Assembly (NCBI RefSeq): GCF_000485595.1
Contig: NW_014577760.1
Span: 80,826-124,006, forward strand
Direction: 5' to 3'
DNA from: Priapulus caudatus
Lineage: Eukaryota > Priapulida > Priapulimorpha > Priapulimorphida > Priapulidae
DNA: 43,181 nucleotides
The notes beneath the pieces are model-generated. The model was given only the letters and a program-made list of their open reading frames with translations, was not told where the DNA came from and did no database searches. A program made the translations under genes and the position numbers. This document shows, one piece after another, positions 12,356 through 25,409 of this stretch. Each line of letters starts with the position of its first letter. The stretch's first letter is position 1.

Positions 12356-12705
12356 AATAATGTCTAATAGTAAAATTGATATATTACCAAGAGGTGTTAG
12401 CAGCTCTCGATTGTTTCTAATACGTCGCTACTACAAATAGACTGACTCCACACGTCGCTACGGCTGCTCTTATCACATTTCACCGACGCCTCACGGAGCC
12501 GGTCTATGTGTGTACATACGCGACACGTGTAACACTGTATCACACGTTACACGCGCTACACGGTGGGTGGTGGTGTGCTATTACGACTGTACGTGCTTAT
12601 CTGAAGCTCTTACGTACCTACCTGTTTACCTGTCTGCCTGGAGCACATTGACTTGTGGTAGCGGCGGGAACAGCGGGGGCGGCGGTAGCGGCGGTTTCTA
12701 CTCGA

Positions 12706-12843
12706 ATGCCACTTCCTCGTTTAAAATATTTAATCGACGGAAACCAGTTATCACCGCGGCGGTCGTGTCTTTGTGTTGCATCAATTTGCGTGTGTTTTTT
12801 GGTAATTATAGCTGTTTTTTCGGTGCAGAAGGCAAGACTCTAG
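12706..12843 (+). CDS. Candidate first exon of a type II membrane protein
   Basis: An ATG at 12706 opens 45 codons to TAG at 12841-12843. The peptide begins MPLPRLKYLI. It has a basic stretch (SPRR) followed by a hydrophobic segment of about 18 residues (CVASICVCFLVIIAVFSV) and then QKAR. That is a short cytosolic tail, positive charges and a signal anchor, the layout of Golgi glycosyltransferases and sulfotransferases. A possible donor (CTCTA, then GTATGG) overlaps the stop codon and would remove it. The upstream sequence is GCG-rich, as in a promoter. No downstream catalytic exon was recognised, so identity is unknown and a chance frame is possible. A longer 180-codon frame on the same strand is glycine-rich and less convincing. 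Confidence 0.28.
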   Translation: MPLPRLKYLIDGNQLSPRRSCLCVASICVCFLVIIAVFSVQKARL

Positions 12844-13489
12844 TATGGATTTGCGAGTTAAAACTGGGCATCGATACGCCGCTCCCATCCAGCCGTGTGC
12901 GATTAAAGGGCCAGCCCACACACTCGCTCCTCATCGGCTCAATAAAAGCGAAAGTTGTAAGGGTTCGCGCACACCCGATTCGGACCAATTCCAAGCGTCC
13001 CTTGTGGGGGACGGGGTGGGGGTGGGCCGGTGGGGGGGTGGGTGGGGTGTAAAGGAAAGCCATGACTAGTTTAAGTGTAACGTTGACGTTTATTCACTCT
13101 GACTGCACTTCACTACTGACGTCTACTGTCGCGGGTGGATGTTTTCCCACAGACACGAATTCCAATGAAACTCTCTTTCTCTCTCTGGGAAGGTAAGTAA
13201 GTACACACGGGGACCCGTGTAGCAGCAGCTATAGCTGGGGCTACAGCTAGGACTACCCCGGGGCTTGTCACGTATACGACGCGCAGTGGAGGCGCAATCA
13301 TTGAGGAATGCCGCGGAAAGAATGCTCGCCTTGTAAAGCTCTCGTAACATTGCACGGACACGTACCGGACACCTACCGACGTACCACACCTACACTACCC
13401 ACCCCCCCACCCCCACCCTACATGTAGCAGCGAGAAGCAAGAGCCACCAAGAAAAGTGGAGGAGAGGGACACGGGAGTCCGCAGGGGCT
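12844..13489. other. No gene seen; G-rich tract
   Basis: A run dominated by GTGGG and GGTGG lies at 13005-13050 on the plus strand and could form G-quadruplex-like structure. C-rich sequence lies at 13395-13425. Confidence 0.5.
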
Positions 13490-13745
13490 GGGCAGGGGGA
13501 GGGGTGATGCAGGAAGAAGGGGTGATGCAGGGGAGGGGTGATGCGGAGGAGGGGATGGGCAGGGGAGGGGGTGATGCAGGAGGGTGATGCCAGGGGGGGG
13601 GAGTGATAGCGGAGGGGTGATTGCAGGGGGAGGGCTGGGCAGGGCGGGTATGCGGAGAGGGGTGATGGAGGGGAGGGGCTGGGCAGGGGGTGATGCAGGG
13701 GGAGGGGGTGAGCCAGGGATGGAGATGATGTAGGGAGCGGTGGGC
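13490..13745. repeat. G-rich minisatellite, about 18-20-bp units
   Basis: Irregular repeats of GGGGTGATGCAGGGGGAGG across about 250 bp, strongly purine-rich on the plus strand. The proline- and serine-rich minus-strand frames are artefacts. Confidence 0.85.
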
Positions 13746-14045
13746 GAGAGGGGGACAAGAGAAGGGGATGGGAGGGACAGTGGATTATAAACACACCACT
13801 CACCCGGGTCCGTGTACTGATTATAGCCTGCCTCTACCGACTGCTGCATTTTTTTTGCAATTCCTGTTTTTGTATTGTTGCCTGAATTTCTTTCTATCGG
13901 TTCCGAATCATTTCCGCATTATAATGCAACTCGAATACGTTACACCGCCCCCCCCCCGCGCGCCGTAAACAAGCATGCTTGGAACCTCGAGTCTTTCCGA
14001 CTGTCCGACGCAAGTTGCCAGCCATCACACAATCGGTCATACGTG

Positions 14046-14095
14046 GGCGTACGTATATATACATATATAATATATATATAATATATATCATGAGA
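14046..14095. repeat. (TA)n-rich microsatellite
   Basis: A run of TATA and ATAT units interrupted by CATAT, with no unit longer than a few bases. Confidence 0.8.
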
Positions 14096-14204
14096 AAATC
14101 CTCTTACGGAACCCAAACGGCATTCTCAGAATACCTCCCGAGCAGAATTTAAATTGAAATCTCAATTATAGCGGCAAAACCTGTGCGGATGTTTTCGTCC
14201 CCGA

Positions 14205-14575
14205 TCCATTCTGCCCGCTTGCTTTTCATCGGCGCCACCCTTCCTCTTGTAAGAGTCTCTTCACCTAGCTTTCACTGATGCCACCCTTCCCCTTATTAGA
14301 AGAATCTGTCCATCTAGATTTCACCGATGCCACCTATCCCCTTGTAAGAATCTGTCCATGTGATTTTCATCACTGCCACCCTTCCCGCTGTAAGATTCTG
14401 TCCACCTGCTCCTTATCACTGCTGCCTCCCTTCTCCCTGTGAGAATATGTCCATCTAGCTTTCACTGCTGCCTCCCTTCTCCCTGTGAGAATATTACGCC
14501 CACCTGCTCTTCATCACTGCCTCCTTACACCCTGTAAGAATCTGCCCACATGACCTTCACCGCTACTTAACCCAC
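14205..14575. repeat. Degenerate minisatellite, about 55-60-bp units
   Basis: Six to seven diverged units share TGCCACCCTTCCCCTTGTAAGA followed by a TCTGTCCACCTG-like block and TTTCACT. Later units change to CTGCCTCCCTTCTCCCTGTG, so the array has two sub-variants. Confidence 0.85.
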
Positions 14576-14722
14576 CTGTAAGTCACATGTCGCACACCTG
14601 CATGCATGCGCAACCACTTCACCTGAGACGCACTCCTGCAGCACCCCGAACGACACCTGTACGTATGTGTGTTTACGACAACAATGTTTATACGTACTCG
14701 GGGGAAATCGTACATCCTTAAA

Positions 14723-15248
14723 CATGGTTCATACAGGACTGAAATTTTTGTTCAAGGACCTTTCAAGAACATTTTATCGGAGATTCAAGGACATTTTATC
14801 AGACATTTTATCGGAATTCATACACAGAACAAAACATACCTGGATTAATTTAATAACCCCATTCTTAATCACTGCATGTCACCTCTAAAACTTACCTGGA
14901 TCGCATTAATAAACCCTTCTAAACACTGTCCCTTCTACAACATACCTTGATTTACTGACCGATTTTACTGACTTACTGTAATTTGTGATCATCATTTAAC
15001 TGTCTATCGTGTCTATAGCTTTTTAAGCTCATTTAACGCAATTTTTATTGAGGTTTGCACATTATTGATGGTACAAAAATTCTTTTTATTTCATTTTCAT
15101 GAAATTTAAAAACATTTTCTTAAAATTCAAGGATATTTTCATGAAATTCAAGGACTTTTCAAGCACAAAATCAACATTTACTAAATTCAATTACTTTTCA
15201 AGGACTCCCCTCAAATTCAAGTACTTTTCAAGGACTGTGCGAACCATG
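14723..15248. mobile_element. MITE family 1, copy 2 (5-bp TSD)
   Basis: A 526-bp relative of 299-888 in the same orientation and with the same ends. The flanks are TTAAA on both sides (14718-14722 and 15249-15253). Having different 5-bp flanks in the two copies proves transposition rather than segmental duplication. It has no coding capacity. Confidence 0.88.
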
Positions 15249-15773
15249 TTAAACGTCACGTGCGTATATGACACTCGGCACACGCTTCAGCACACGGCTA
15301 GGAGTAGGAAGCAGGCACGAGTAACCCCGCACAGAGAAGTAAGAGACAGGCGGGGCTAGAGATACCTGGCTATGTATAGAGAGACACGGGAAGATCCTGA
15401 ATGGAGGTACAGGGCTAACACGGTTAAGGAGACTTCGAATGGAAGTACTGGGCTAACCCGGATACCGAGAACAGGAAAATACGGGTACACGGGGATGGCG
15501 ACACTATGACGTTGGCTCACGGACACGTGAACAATTACCTGTAACGTTCCCCGGGGCGACAGATCAACGTGGAATCGGCTGCGTACCTACGTTCGCATTT
15601 TAGTGTTGTTTCTCATTTACGGTTTCCTTTGCTAGAGTGACGACACAACAGGTACTGCTCTTGCGCACAAATTATTCCCATTCTCTCCCACGACTGGATA
15701 TATATATACGTATCTATGTGTAGCATGAATGTATGTATTAGTAATAATACCAAAGTACATTATAGTATGATAT

Positions 15774-15835
15774 CAGGAACGAATTAAAACAATTGTTTTG
15801 ATCGAAACTATTGAATTTGTTTTTATTCACTCCTG
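15774..15835. mobile_element. Tiny palindromic element 4 (diverged)
   Basis: A 62-bp imperfect palindrome. The left end is CAGGAACGAATTAAAACAA and the right end, in reverse complement, is CAGGAGTGAATAAAAACAA. No target duplication is visible. Confidence 0.6.
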
Positions 15836-15870
15836 ACGGTAAACATCCCTGCATTGTCACCGCATAATGC

Positions 15871-15915
15871 CAGCCTGGGGTGAATAATGACAAATTGGTT
15901 ATTATTTACTCGCTG
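15871..15915. mobile_element. Tiny palindromic element 5 (degraded)
   Basis: The left arm contains GTGAATAATGAC and the right arm, in reverse complement, CAGCGAGTAAATAATAACC. It resembles the family in end and arm layout but is much mutated. Confidence 0.4.
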
Positions 15916-16231
15916 ATAAAACTAACCACCTAACCATCTAATCCCTGATAAGGCTAACCACTGTTTCTACCTACCCCCCACCCACCCACATCAATATTGT
16001 GCACCCCATGAGCTGTAAATTATTCAGGTAATAACTCGCAGCACTCGCGGCTGGTTTTTTTCGCGCGGCAGCTGTCGTCGTCTTCTCCGTAAATTCATCA
16101 ACATTTTACCTTCTGGCAGTCGCGAGCCTGCCGCCAGAGGACGCCAGAGAGACGACCAGAGAGCGAGAGCGAGAGCAGAGGAGCCCAGAGAGATAGAGAG
16201 AGGGGAGAGAGAGAGCGAGAGAGAGAGAGTG

Positions 16232-16288
<57 letters not shown>

Positions 16289-17465
16289 GGGAGAAAGAGA
16301 GAGAGATGCATTGCGAGCAGAAGTCTCTAACAGAGCTCCCGTTGTTACTGACGTCTGCAATCCGATGAATTCTCATTGATTTTCTCTCTTGTCCGACGTT
16401 CAAGTAGAAACGTCGTCGGCCATACTAATTCCCACCCTTATTAAATTCGACCCCACTACCGTAAGACTCCCTGCACTATCAATCCAGCAGATTTCCCACA
16501 GGGGGCGTTGACGGATAGTACATAACACGTTGCGTGGGTTTTTATGAGTAGGATCAAGAAAGTACGCTCTTGGTAGGATGGATGTCACACACACACAGCC
16601 GACTGTATTACAATAGCGGTGTGATACACTAGAGAAGAAGCAGACAGCGTGGCAAGCTGTTGTGACTTCGTCAGCACTGGAGAGCAACTGTGAAGTTGTT
16701 GCTATGGTAACGCAGCAGAAGTGACTCCGAGATGAGGGATGGTTGTTATGCCAATGGGTTTTCCCGCCTGATGCATGGCTGGGTGAACTAAGTAGACTGT
16801 ACTGGACGTGACTACAGAAATACACAGAAAAACACGAATGTTTTCGCCTAGGAACCAAGACGAGGCTAGTTACATCTCATCAACCCGAAATTTCCGCGAA
16901 CCTTTCAAGAGAACCTCTACAAATAACCAACAGTCAACCGCCGCCAACACACGAGCACGAAAGTAAAACCCCGCCAGGCGTTACCTAGCGACTCAAAATA
17001 AACACCCCTCGGAAGCAGAACATTGGCCCTACGTGTACCACCAGTACGTGTGCAACGAACGAGTCAATGACAGGCCACCACGCAAGCGCAACCGTTCCAC
17101 AATGACCCCGCACGAACAGAGCAACTGACTTCCCCACTATCACACCGTAGCAAGATTTCCGCTAAGCAAGACGCCTGCCCGACTGTGTTATATCCGTCTC
17201 TGAAGTGGTCGGCGCAGTACAAGGTGAATGGCAGTAATGCGTCCCGTGTATGTATTATATTACCAACCATAATTCGCCTAGCTTCGATAACTACTGGCTC
17301 AGCCCGACGGCTGTCAAACAAACACACAATACGCGTGCTTATGAAATGGAACTTGTTCTGTGATAGCTCCGTGCCCCGCTCGCTCAAGCATACGAATTAC
17401 GTGAGTCGAATACTAACCAACGCCTGAGCAGTGTATAAGTTAACGACCACGTGAATCCGTAATAT

Positions 17466-17533
17466 CAAGAATTAATAATGAGAAATTATTCATTTATGTC
17501 AAAAGTGTACAAATTTGTCATTATTAACTCCTG
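17466..17533. mobile_element. Tiny palindromic element 6 (7-bp TSD)
   Basis: A 68-bp element with left arm CAAGAATTAATAATGAGAAA and right arm, in reverse complement, CAGGAGTTAATAATGACAAA. It is flanked by a perfect direct repeat GTAATAT (17459-17465 and 17534-17540). Confidence 0.75.
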
Positions 17534-17946
17534 GTAATATTTAGGTTGAGCTATGAGGAAAACGAGAATTGCATGTAAAGGGTATCGGTAAGCCACCGCA
17601 GTGTATTAATAGTGTAAATATATCGCTTCTGGTAGCTGATATATTGTTGGTATTAGTCATGTCTTGTTGACACAGTGGCTGACTAGCAACCGCGCATATA
17701 AGCTACCACAATTACATTACAGATATACGGGCTAGGACATCGCAAAACCCCACTCGCCTAACACCGCATACACATGCGAAAATTTTATCGCAAAACCCAG
17801 ATCAAACTGCGAATTCAATCAGCTTCAGCTAGTAAAATTTCATCTCTATGCTCTACGCACCAATAACGAACCGCGCACCTATGATAAATCTCACCCCACG
17901 ACAGTATGTGCACGACACAAACCTGTGGAAGCAACGTTGTACATAA

Positions 17947-18110
<164 letters not shown>

Positions 18111-18403
18111 TATGGCATGTCCACATCTCGGCCATATGGCACGTGGGTCCACTCATACTAATTGATGTAGCGAATCCCTAAGCTAAATTCTGACCCAAAT
18201 AACATGCAAGCAGGTCTAGTTCTGGCAGCAGCAGCAACCTTTGTAACCTAAACTGAAGCCTCCTGTCAGACGAAGACTTCTCTCTGTGCGCGTAAATAAA
18301 CAAGCTTACATTCAAATTATGACAAAATAGACCCGAGCGGTAAACGGACGAGCCGCTGTTACGGTCTGCGGTACGGAACGCCCACGCGAACGAACGCTCA
18401 CAT

Positions 18404-18434
<31 letters not shown>

Positions 18435-21400
18435 GGCGCGCTACACATGCACGCTTAGTGCTAATCCACACAGTACGTTCAGACGAACCATGGCCTGGTC
18501 ATAGCGAGTGGGAGCGAATCAAAAACAGCTACAGTTCGCTGTATAATCTATAATACGCATCTACATAATGATATCATTAATCGGATTACATAACGTCCGC
18601 TATTAGTGTGAGGATGAATCATCCACGAGCGAGCACCATCACGCCAGCCGGTCCACCACCGAGCTAGCTTAAGTACTCCGACCAATACTAACGACATCAT
18701 TCCCTGAACCAATACACTAACCGTTTCACCGGTGTTCGCGTTAGTGCTAACACAAATTTACCTACACAGCCGCCTTGCTCCACATCGGCGTCCTTATTCC
18801 CACACTCTCTCACACACCCACTTCTAATGATGAATCCATCATTATTTGTTCGATATTTCCGCAAATGCGTCATAAGTGGGAGAGGATTTTTAGCTATTCG
18901 TAGTTCTGCTATTCACATGTCGCGGGTAGAAGATGGATTTCCCTAACGCCTGCTGCATTCATCACGGACCCACGTCCGCGGTACACGCGCTTACCGGGTT
19001 ACACATCAACACCTTTTATCTCGCAACACAATAGACCCCCAATTAAAAGCAGGTACTACGTAACGGCAGCTACAGTGCACGCACGTGCGGTGGCACCTTT
19101 CTCTAAGTGGCGTATAATTAAAGGGGCTATCCCTACTAAGTGCGAGCACACCTATCGATGCACGCGGGTGTAATTAATATCTAAGGGTCGGTAACTAGGA
19201 GATTGGGATATTCAAGGAAAGTGGTCTCATTTATAGCTGTGCCATCATTTCCATGCGGCGTCGTTTGTTCGGCAAGTCAAACGCTTATATCTGAAAGTGT
19301 GTTTAAAATTGTAAATTCTTTGACCAGCTATAAATAAACGACCAAAAGGGTTGGCTGTGTAGCGGTCAATAGGAAAGCAAGTAGGATATAATACTGTATG
19401 CTACACTAGAAGTATCTTGTTTCTGGTAGGTTACATGTGATGTTAGTAAGACACGTGTGGTCTGACAGTCTGACACCTGTGCTTGGGCTCGAGGGGGAGA
19501 GTAAACCGGATGGAGATTACACTGGCGCATCTACGTTATTATGTTGTTTTCGGCTTTTCGCGGAAAAACCGCGAGGGGGCCTATCTACCAGACAAACAGT
19601 GTAGCTGTGAGCGATAGCCCAGAGTTTAATTGTTCAGCATACAACCATCGACAAGTAAACTAGGTCAACAAGTAGATGCTCGTCTTCAGCCAGGAATGTT
19701 AGACCAGGTGGGCAGGTAGGTACGTGCCGGACAATACTATAGGTAGCTCTACCGGTGTCGCCCCTTCGTTCCCGCTACAGGTAGAATCCGGGACCGGGTC
19801 CTGTAACGGGAGCGAAGGGACAACACCGAAAGAGATATAACAGAGTCAGACTAACTCAGTTGGTAACTGGTAGCTATTATAACTATGAGCACGATTTCTG
19901 TGCACTTGAATGCACGTACCTTGGAACGTGAAGGCACACGCACGTGGGTACACCGATAAATGCCCACGTCGCTATCATAGCGAACCATGAACCAGCACAG
20001 AGTCCTCACAGACTCAAGATTTACCCCTTACGAGCTTTTTAACGGATTCCAAACGCCATTATTGTCCAGTAGTACATGTCACCTAGCAGCCTACTTAGCA
20101 TAAAAACCCCAACAAACACCCACACTGATTATAGCAAAGCAGATTTTCACGGGAGAGGTGACGCTAGATGGAAAAAAATCCGCCTCCAATTTAAATGTCA
20201 CTGCAGGTGTGGTTCGTGGCGTGGTTCAGAGCATGCCCAAGTAGATAAATAGTGTGTATTAACTATAATTCCGCATTTCACCGACGTAATAGCATATTAT
20301 TATAGCTGGGTATATTTTATTAGGTCACATCTAAAGAACTGCTAGTAGCTACGCTAATTCCTCGAAACTGGCTAACAGTAACAGGAACATTTTCACCATT
20401 CACCTTTTCCTGAGAGCTATTAACGTGTTCACAAGCCGTGCAGTCAGTCACGACCCACTGCCAACCCACGTCAAACTGCACAACACGTGTGACTTTCCGC
20501 AAAACGTTGTTCTACCCTGCCCTTCCCCATCTGCCGCTCACCCTACGTAGATCATATATATATGTAGATCACATAAAAGTGAAAACCATGCCACTAGCGC
20601 ACTGACGGACATCATCATTCACTCGTTCACTGTAGCCGACTACAAAGACAGCAGCAGACGACAGATTCATTACGCTACATGGAATTCCACGTATTTTCTT
20701 GTATATTCCTCCACTCGACGTTGACACGCGGCGGTACATTCCACCGCTACGAGCCATTACAATGTACCGTACTTTTATGTAATGTACGGTAATTTACAAG
20801 TACAGCAATGTACAGTAATTTTATGTAATGTAATGTACAGTAATTTTACAAGTACAGCCCTCAATAAATCCTTCCCACCTCCCACCCAAGATAGCGATAC
20901 GTGTCGCCACATGTTTTCGATTAGTAAGAGTCACATGACCCCAAAAATCACCGAATAGTGTCAGCCTACTGTACGATCTCATAGATTTTTACTTGACAAA
21001 CTATGTAACGCCAGTGGGCACTGGGTAGCAGTATCCACAAGTCTTATTTCTTTTATCGGACAAACAGAGAGTGAAATGAGCGCATCTTACTCTTGGTCGT
21101 AAACCTAGAAAAGCGGCTGTCGATGCGTTCGTATTGAGTACGCCGTATATCTTTTTTTAAGTAGGTCATTCTTTTATTCGGCCACGAAAGCTCCCTCCCT
21201 TCAGTAGTTACATCCCAGTAGACTCTTACATACACATATGCATATATGCCTCATGTTCTGAAACGCCCCTGCTTAAGCATCTACACCAGATGTGACGTGC
21301 AGCGCAATTTTGAAGGAAAACTAGAAACGTCACTATAACGTGCAATCACCGAGAGATTTTTTCTGCAACCAATACGCCCGCTATGTGGGAATTGACGACC

Positions 21401-21459
21401 ACCACCCCGCCGCCTCGTTATTTTAGCAGCAAGCGCACAGCAGCTTCAGTACCACTGGT

Positions 21460-21496
<37 letters not shown>

Positions 21497-21686
21497 CAGG
21501 TTTTCCTGAAGTGCCACGTCAGCCAACAAAACAGCGGCCCCGTGGAACGAAGCCGAGAAATCAACACTGAACCTTCGCAAGATCTCTACGCTGTACATCT
21601 GAAGCATGGCAACGCTGCTACCAACCCACATTCTATCCTTGAATCGTACCATAACAGCCTCAACGCGTGACTTATCTCTAAGAATA
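18111..21686. other. Long stretch without a supported gene
   Basis: Holds (GCAC)n at about 18403-18433, an imperfect hairpin at 19755-19828, a roughly 50-bp tandem motif with AATGTACAGTAATTTTA at about 20757-20857, and (CAG)n at about 21463-21495. The (CAG)n lies in a 95-codon frame starting at an ATG at 21383 that gives poly-Ala. I see no conserved protein on either strand. Confidence 0.6.
19755..19828. repeat. Imperfect inverted repeat, about 28-bp arms
   Basis: The left arm is GGTGTCGCCCCTTCGTTCCC and continues to CAGG. The right arm in reverse complement is GGTGTTGTCCCTTCGCTCCC and continues to CAGG. Most differences are transitions, and the loop is about 18 bases. It could be a small MITE or a structured RNA; no target duplication is evident. 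Confidence 0.65.
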
Positions 21687-21966
21687 CAGGGGTAGAAATT
21701 AACTTTTGAACAAGGGAGTCCAACGGACACCCTGCCCTCAAAAAGAAGGAGTCTGCAGCAAAATGAAGGGGTCCGTAGTCTGAAGTTTCAAATTAAAGAT
21801 TTGCTGAAAAAATACGGTAATTCCGCGAGGCCGTGCTCTGGAACGAACTAGTTAGTATAGCAGAATTTTCAGGGAGTCACACGGACTCCCACATATGTCA
21901 AATCAGGGAGTCCGACAGTAAATCAGGGAGTATTTGACTCAGTACTCGCGTTAATTTCGCACCCTG
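21687..21966. mobile_element. MITE family 2, copy 2 (inverted)
   Basis: A 280-bp copy of the element at 1452-1866 in opposite orientation, with CAGGG-type ends and GAAATTAAC inside both. The flanks AGAATA and CGAATA (21681-21686 and 21967-21972) form a 6-bp direct repeat with one mismatch. It lacks the 20-bp internal expansion of copy 1. Confidence 0.82.
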
Positions 21967-23228
21967 CGAATACAGGACTCTATTTGGCATAGAGTGCCAG
22001 TGGCTACACTGTGCTCCCATTCCTAGTGTAGATGCACAGTATATCTTTTGAAAGCATACGACTGAAGACTGGCCTTTGAGGCAAAATATTCGCCGTATTA
22101 AAGCTCATTGTTTTAATGTATGTACACACAGCAGCTATACATTTACACGTGAATGTAGCAGCTGCTGCTGACTGCTGCAGATCACTGCACTGAGGCGATG
22201 CACGGGTCTGTAAAACGACCTGGTCGCACAACTGTACCTACGTGTGAATTATACATGAATCACAGCCGACTAGGTTACAGGAAGTCCCACCCAAACAGTT
22301 CGCTACTAATTACGGCAACTCTTCTGTAATAATTCAATTTAGCTACACAAAGGGGGCAGTATTCAGAGCTGAGAGACTAATGGATTGAGCTTGCGAAAAT
22401 TATTCGATAATTAGCTAGATAACAATTATGAATACATAAAATGTTTACTATAGGTTAAATACAATATAGTCATCAAAGTAACTGATTTGACACTAATTAC
22501 ACATAATGACAGATTAAATTAAAAAAATATTTTGTTTCACAGCTAAAAATGACTTACAAACGCAGACGTATTGTAAGTGAATTCAGGTCATCACACCTCA
22601 TTCAAAACAGATTCAGATTGTCAAAACATTGTAGTTTGGTCTGCTACTGACGAAAACTAAAAAGGCTCACACAATACAGATTATTAGTTACTGTACCACT
22701 CACATACTGTACATGTATGCCCATACAAAAATTAAGAAAAATTGTACACAATTTAATTATAGTTATACGCATATAGGTTGGAGTGAGGGAATATGTTTTA
22801 AGTCGGATGTGACTAACACTGTTTTGCTCTTCATCTCTTAAATGAATTTTGGAAGGTAGTTGGGTAAATTGATGCTATTGTCCAGTTCCTTATCACAGTT
22901 CATGTAAACAAGAAATAGTAAAATGCTTACTTGATCAGTTTTCTCTAGTCAGATCTCAAACATATGGGCTTCATATAGTTATATGCATAGTTAGCATTCT
23001 TTTGTGAAAGAGGTAAATGTTGAATCACTACCAAATTTTATAACCCTATAAAATAGGCACATTCAATACAAGAAAACCAACCAGTATGACCTTTAATAAG
23101 TTGATTCCCCTTCAAAGAACGAAGAAAACGATGGCTGGTAAAGCAAGGAGCATGCATAGTTCATTTTCACAACGAGTAAATTAAGGGTCAAGTCAGCATT
23201 TAGTTCTCTCTCTATATTTGATGCATCG
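21967..23228. other. No gene seen
   Basis: AT-rich intergenic sequence with only short frames and no recognisable exon. Confidence 0.55.
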
Positions 23229-23441
23229 TTAAGCAGGAGGTTTATACAATTGGGTCTCAGAGTAGGCCTTGCACTGTAAGATTAAAGATATCACACACAA
23301 CACACAACAGTGTCTGGCTTGGTGTATACTTACAGCTCCTCCCGTTGCCTCTGTGACAGCACCATGACAAGTGTATCTGAGTGACGATGTGTGACTCAAT
23401 ATCAGTTTTTCTATCCGTTCCCAACCGAACGTAATCACTGG
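23229..23441 (-). CDS. Candidate terminal exons of an unidentified gene
   Basis: On the minus strand, acceptor TTTTGTGCAG gives an exon 23334-23441 (36 whole codons, starting PVITFGWERI) ending at donor GCT then GTAAGT. A 60-bp intron ends in TAATCTTACAG. The last exon is 23229-23273 (CKAYSETQLYKPPA, stop TAA). The splice signals are good and the phase is kept. An alternative acceptor at 23592 gives one longer exon in another frame that reads into a stop at the next exon. I do not recognise either product. The upstream part of a gene was not found; a Mutator-like element lies at 23742-24191 in the 5' direction. Could be a real small gene end or a non-coding transcript. Confidence 0.28.
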   Translation of the reverse strand, partial: PVITFGWERIEKLILSHTSSLRYTCHGAVTEATGGAVSIHQARHCCVLCVISLILQCKAYSETQLYKPPA

Positions 23442-23741
23442 CTGCACAAAATGAAGTGAGCACAAAAAACCAGTTTTCCAAATCTGGTTCAAATTCTTTC
23501 AGGAAGATGAGAGGCAATTCCGATATCCTTCCAAGATCCAGATAATATCCCAGAAATAAGCTTGGTTTCACAAAGACATCCGTTGCATTACTCTGGTAAA
23601 ATAGACAATGGAAATTAGGTGGTGGAATTATATCGGCAACAATCAAATAAAACTAATTTTCTCAATTAAACTCGTTTTTTGACTACAAGTGACACTGTAA
23701 CAGGTAGTACTACTACTACTACTAGTAACACTAACACTAAC

Positions 23742-24191
23742 GCTCATAGGGTCTATGTCCCCCAGGGTACTGTCGAAACGTACCCTGGGTACGGTCCGGT
23801 ATACCGGAACGTACCCTGGTAACTATCTGATATGGTTAGGGTGGTTCAAGAATAGAGAACATGGGTCCCAATAAAACCAATGTCATTTACATCAATATAA
23901 ATATAATATTATATCAATATAATAATAGGTTAGGGTTAGGGTTATGGTTAAGGTTATGGTTAGGGTTAGGATTCAGGTTAGGGACATTGGTGTTATTGGG
24001 ACCCATGTTCTCTATCCTTGGGCCGTTAGGGTTAGGGTTAGGGAGTAGGCGTAGGAGACTCCCTAGACTCGTTAGTGGAGTAGGCGAGGTACAGTCCGGC
24101 ATATTAGATAGTACCAGGGTACGTTCCGGTATACCGGACTGTACCCAGGGTGCGTTCTGGCAGTACCCTGGGGAACATAGACCCTCTCAGC
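23742..24191. mobile_element. Mutator-like non-autonomous element, copy 1 (9-bp TSD)
   Basis: A 450-bp element with terminal inverted repeats of about 70 bp. They start GCTCATAGGGTCTATGTCCC at the left and GCTGAGAGGGTCTATG at the right (reverse complement), then run through nested GTACC/GGTAC palindromes such as CCGGTATACCGG. The core carries degenerate TTAGGG repeats. The flanks are AACACTAAC on both sides (23733-23741 and 24192-24200), a perfect 9-bp repeat, although the left flank lies in a short tandem. Nine-bp duplications with long inverted repeats fit the Mutator superfamily. No transposase is present. Confidence 0.85.
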
Positions 24192-24200
24192 AACACTAAC

Positions 24201-25186
24201 AGTAACACTACAGTAACAGCTCCTAAAAATCACAGGCAAGCAACATCAAAAACACTCGAGTAAAACCTTGACCGTCAAGAACGCACAACCAAGTCACTAA
24301 TAAAAATTAAGCTAAATAAAAAGAGACACAAATTACAATCAGAAGAAATGCACGACGATTCCGTGTAATTGCGTAAAACACATGATCACTAAATCGAAAT
24401 ATAAACGTGATATCTCAAGCCAAAGGAATTTTGACGGCCATCTTCGTCATTTTCGGGCGGATGCAGCTGGCAGCTTGGAATAAAGATAATATTACAGACT
24501 TATACTAACTGCAGTAACTTCAAACAAATTAATATTGATAGAATAATGCTTATTCTTACCCATCTTCAATGAACAACAGCAATCATATCTCAGAGACTAG
24601 AACAATTTAAACAATATTTCAGAAGCAAGTTTACTTCTGAAAAATTTGCGGTGGAGAAATTTCCCACAATGCAGCATAACGTTGACACCAACGGCCAATA
24701 AGTGAACAGCAAATAACGTGCGATCCTTAGCGAGATTCCTCAGTTTCTTGTGAATAATCATTTTCCATTATCGGGGATGAAATCTTGCTACGTCTCTGTA
24801 TAAGTTACAAGTTAATGGCGGTATTTATTCTTGCTACTCTTACTCAGCGTGAATAAGTTAAAGTTATGTGCAATTACCTAGGCAATGGCAACTGCGTCGA
24901 AATATTGCGAACATGCAAGCGACAGTGCTGCCAATAAAGTGTATGAATCCATAGCGGTGGCGTCTATACGAACTACGACTAGCCTAAATCTCAAGACAAA
25001 TGCTCTCAATCTGACAATCAGTCAATGTGACAATGACAATAGTAATAGTAATTTTATCAGGAGTAAAAAATATTCAATATGCCATATTCAAAATTATATT
25101 TTTTTGACGATCCGGATATCCTACGTACATGTTTGTGCGTGCGCTCAACTGCGTGGGTTTGTGTGAGGAAGTTGAACCCTACTCAG
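24201..25186. other. No supported gene
   Basis: A minus-strand ATG within GAAGATGGCCGTC near 24440-24455 resembles a promoter-proximal start but reads only about 11 codons. A plus-strand frame with ATG at 24885 (MATASKYCEHAS..., 93 codons) has a plausible start but no recognised homology or donor. Sequence near 25058 (TATCAGGAGTAAAAAATATT) may be a broken palindromic element. Confidence 0.4.
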
Positions 25187-25409
25187 GCTGAGAGGGTCTA
25201 TGTCCCCCAGGCCCAGGGTACTGCCGGAACGTACCCCGGGTACGGTCCGATATACCGGACCGTACCTCGCCTACTCCACTGACGAGTCTAGGGAGTCGCC
25301 TTCGCCTACTCCCTAACCCTATCCCTAACCCTGACCCTAACCCTAACCATATCGAATAGTTACCAGGGTACGTTCCGGCAGTACCCTGGGGAACATAGAC
25401 CCTATGAGC
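25187..25409. mobile_element. Mutator-like non-autonomous element, copy 2 (inverted, 9-bp TSD)
   Basis: A 223-bp, shorter and inverted copy of 23742-24191. It starts GCTGAGAGGGTCTATG and ends with the complement of GCTCATAGGGTCTATG. The core has CCCTAACCCTAACC repeats. The flanks are CCTACTCAG on both sides (25178-25186 and 25410-25418), a perfect 9-bp target duplication. Confidence 0.9.
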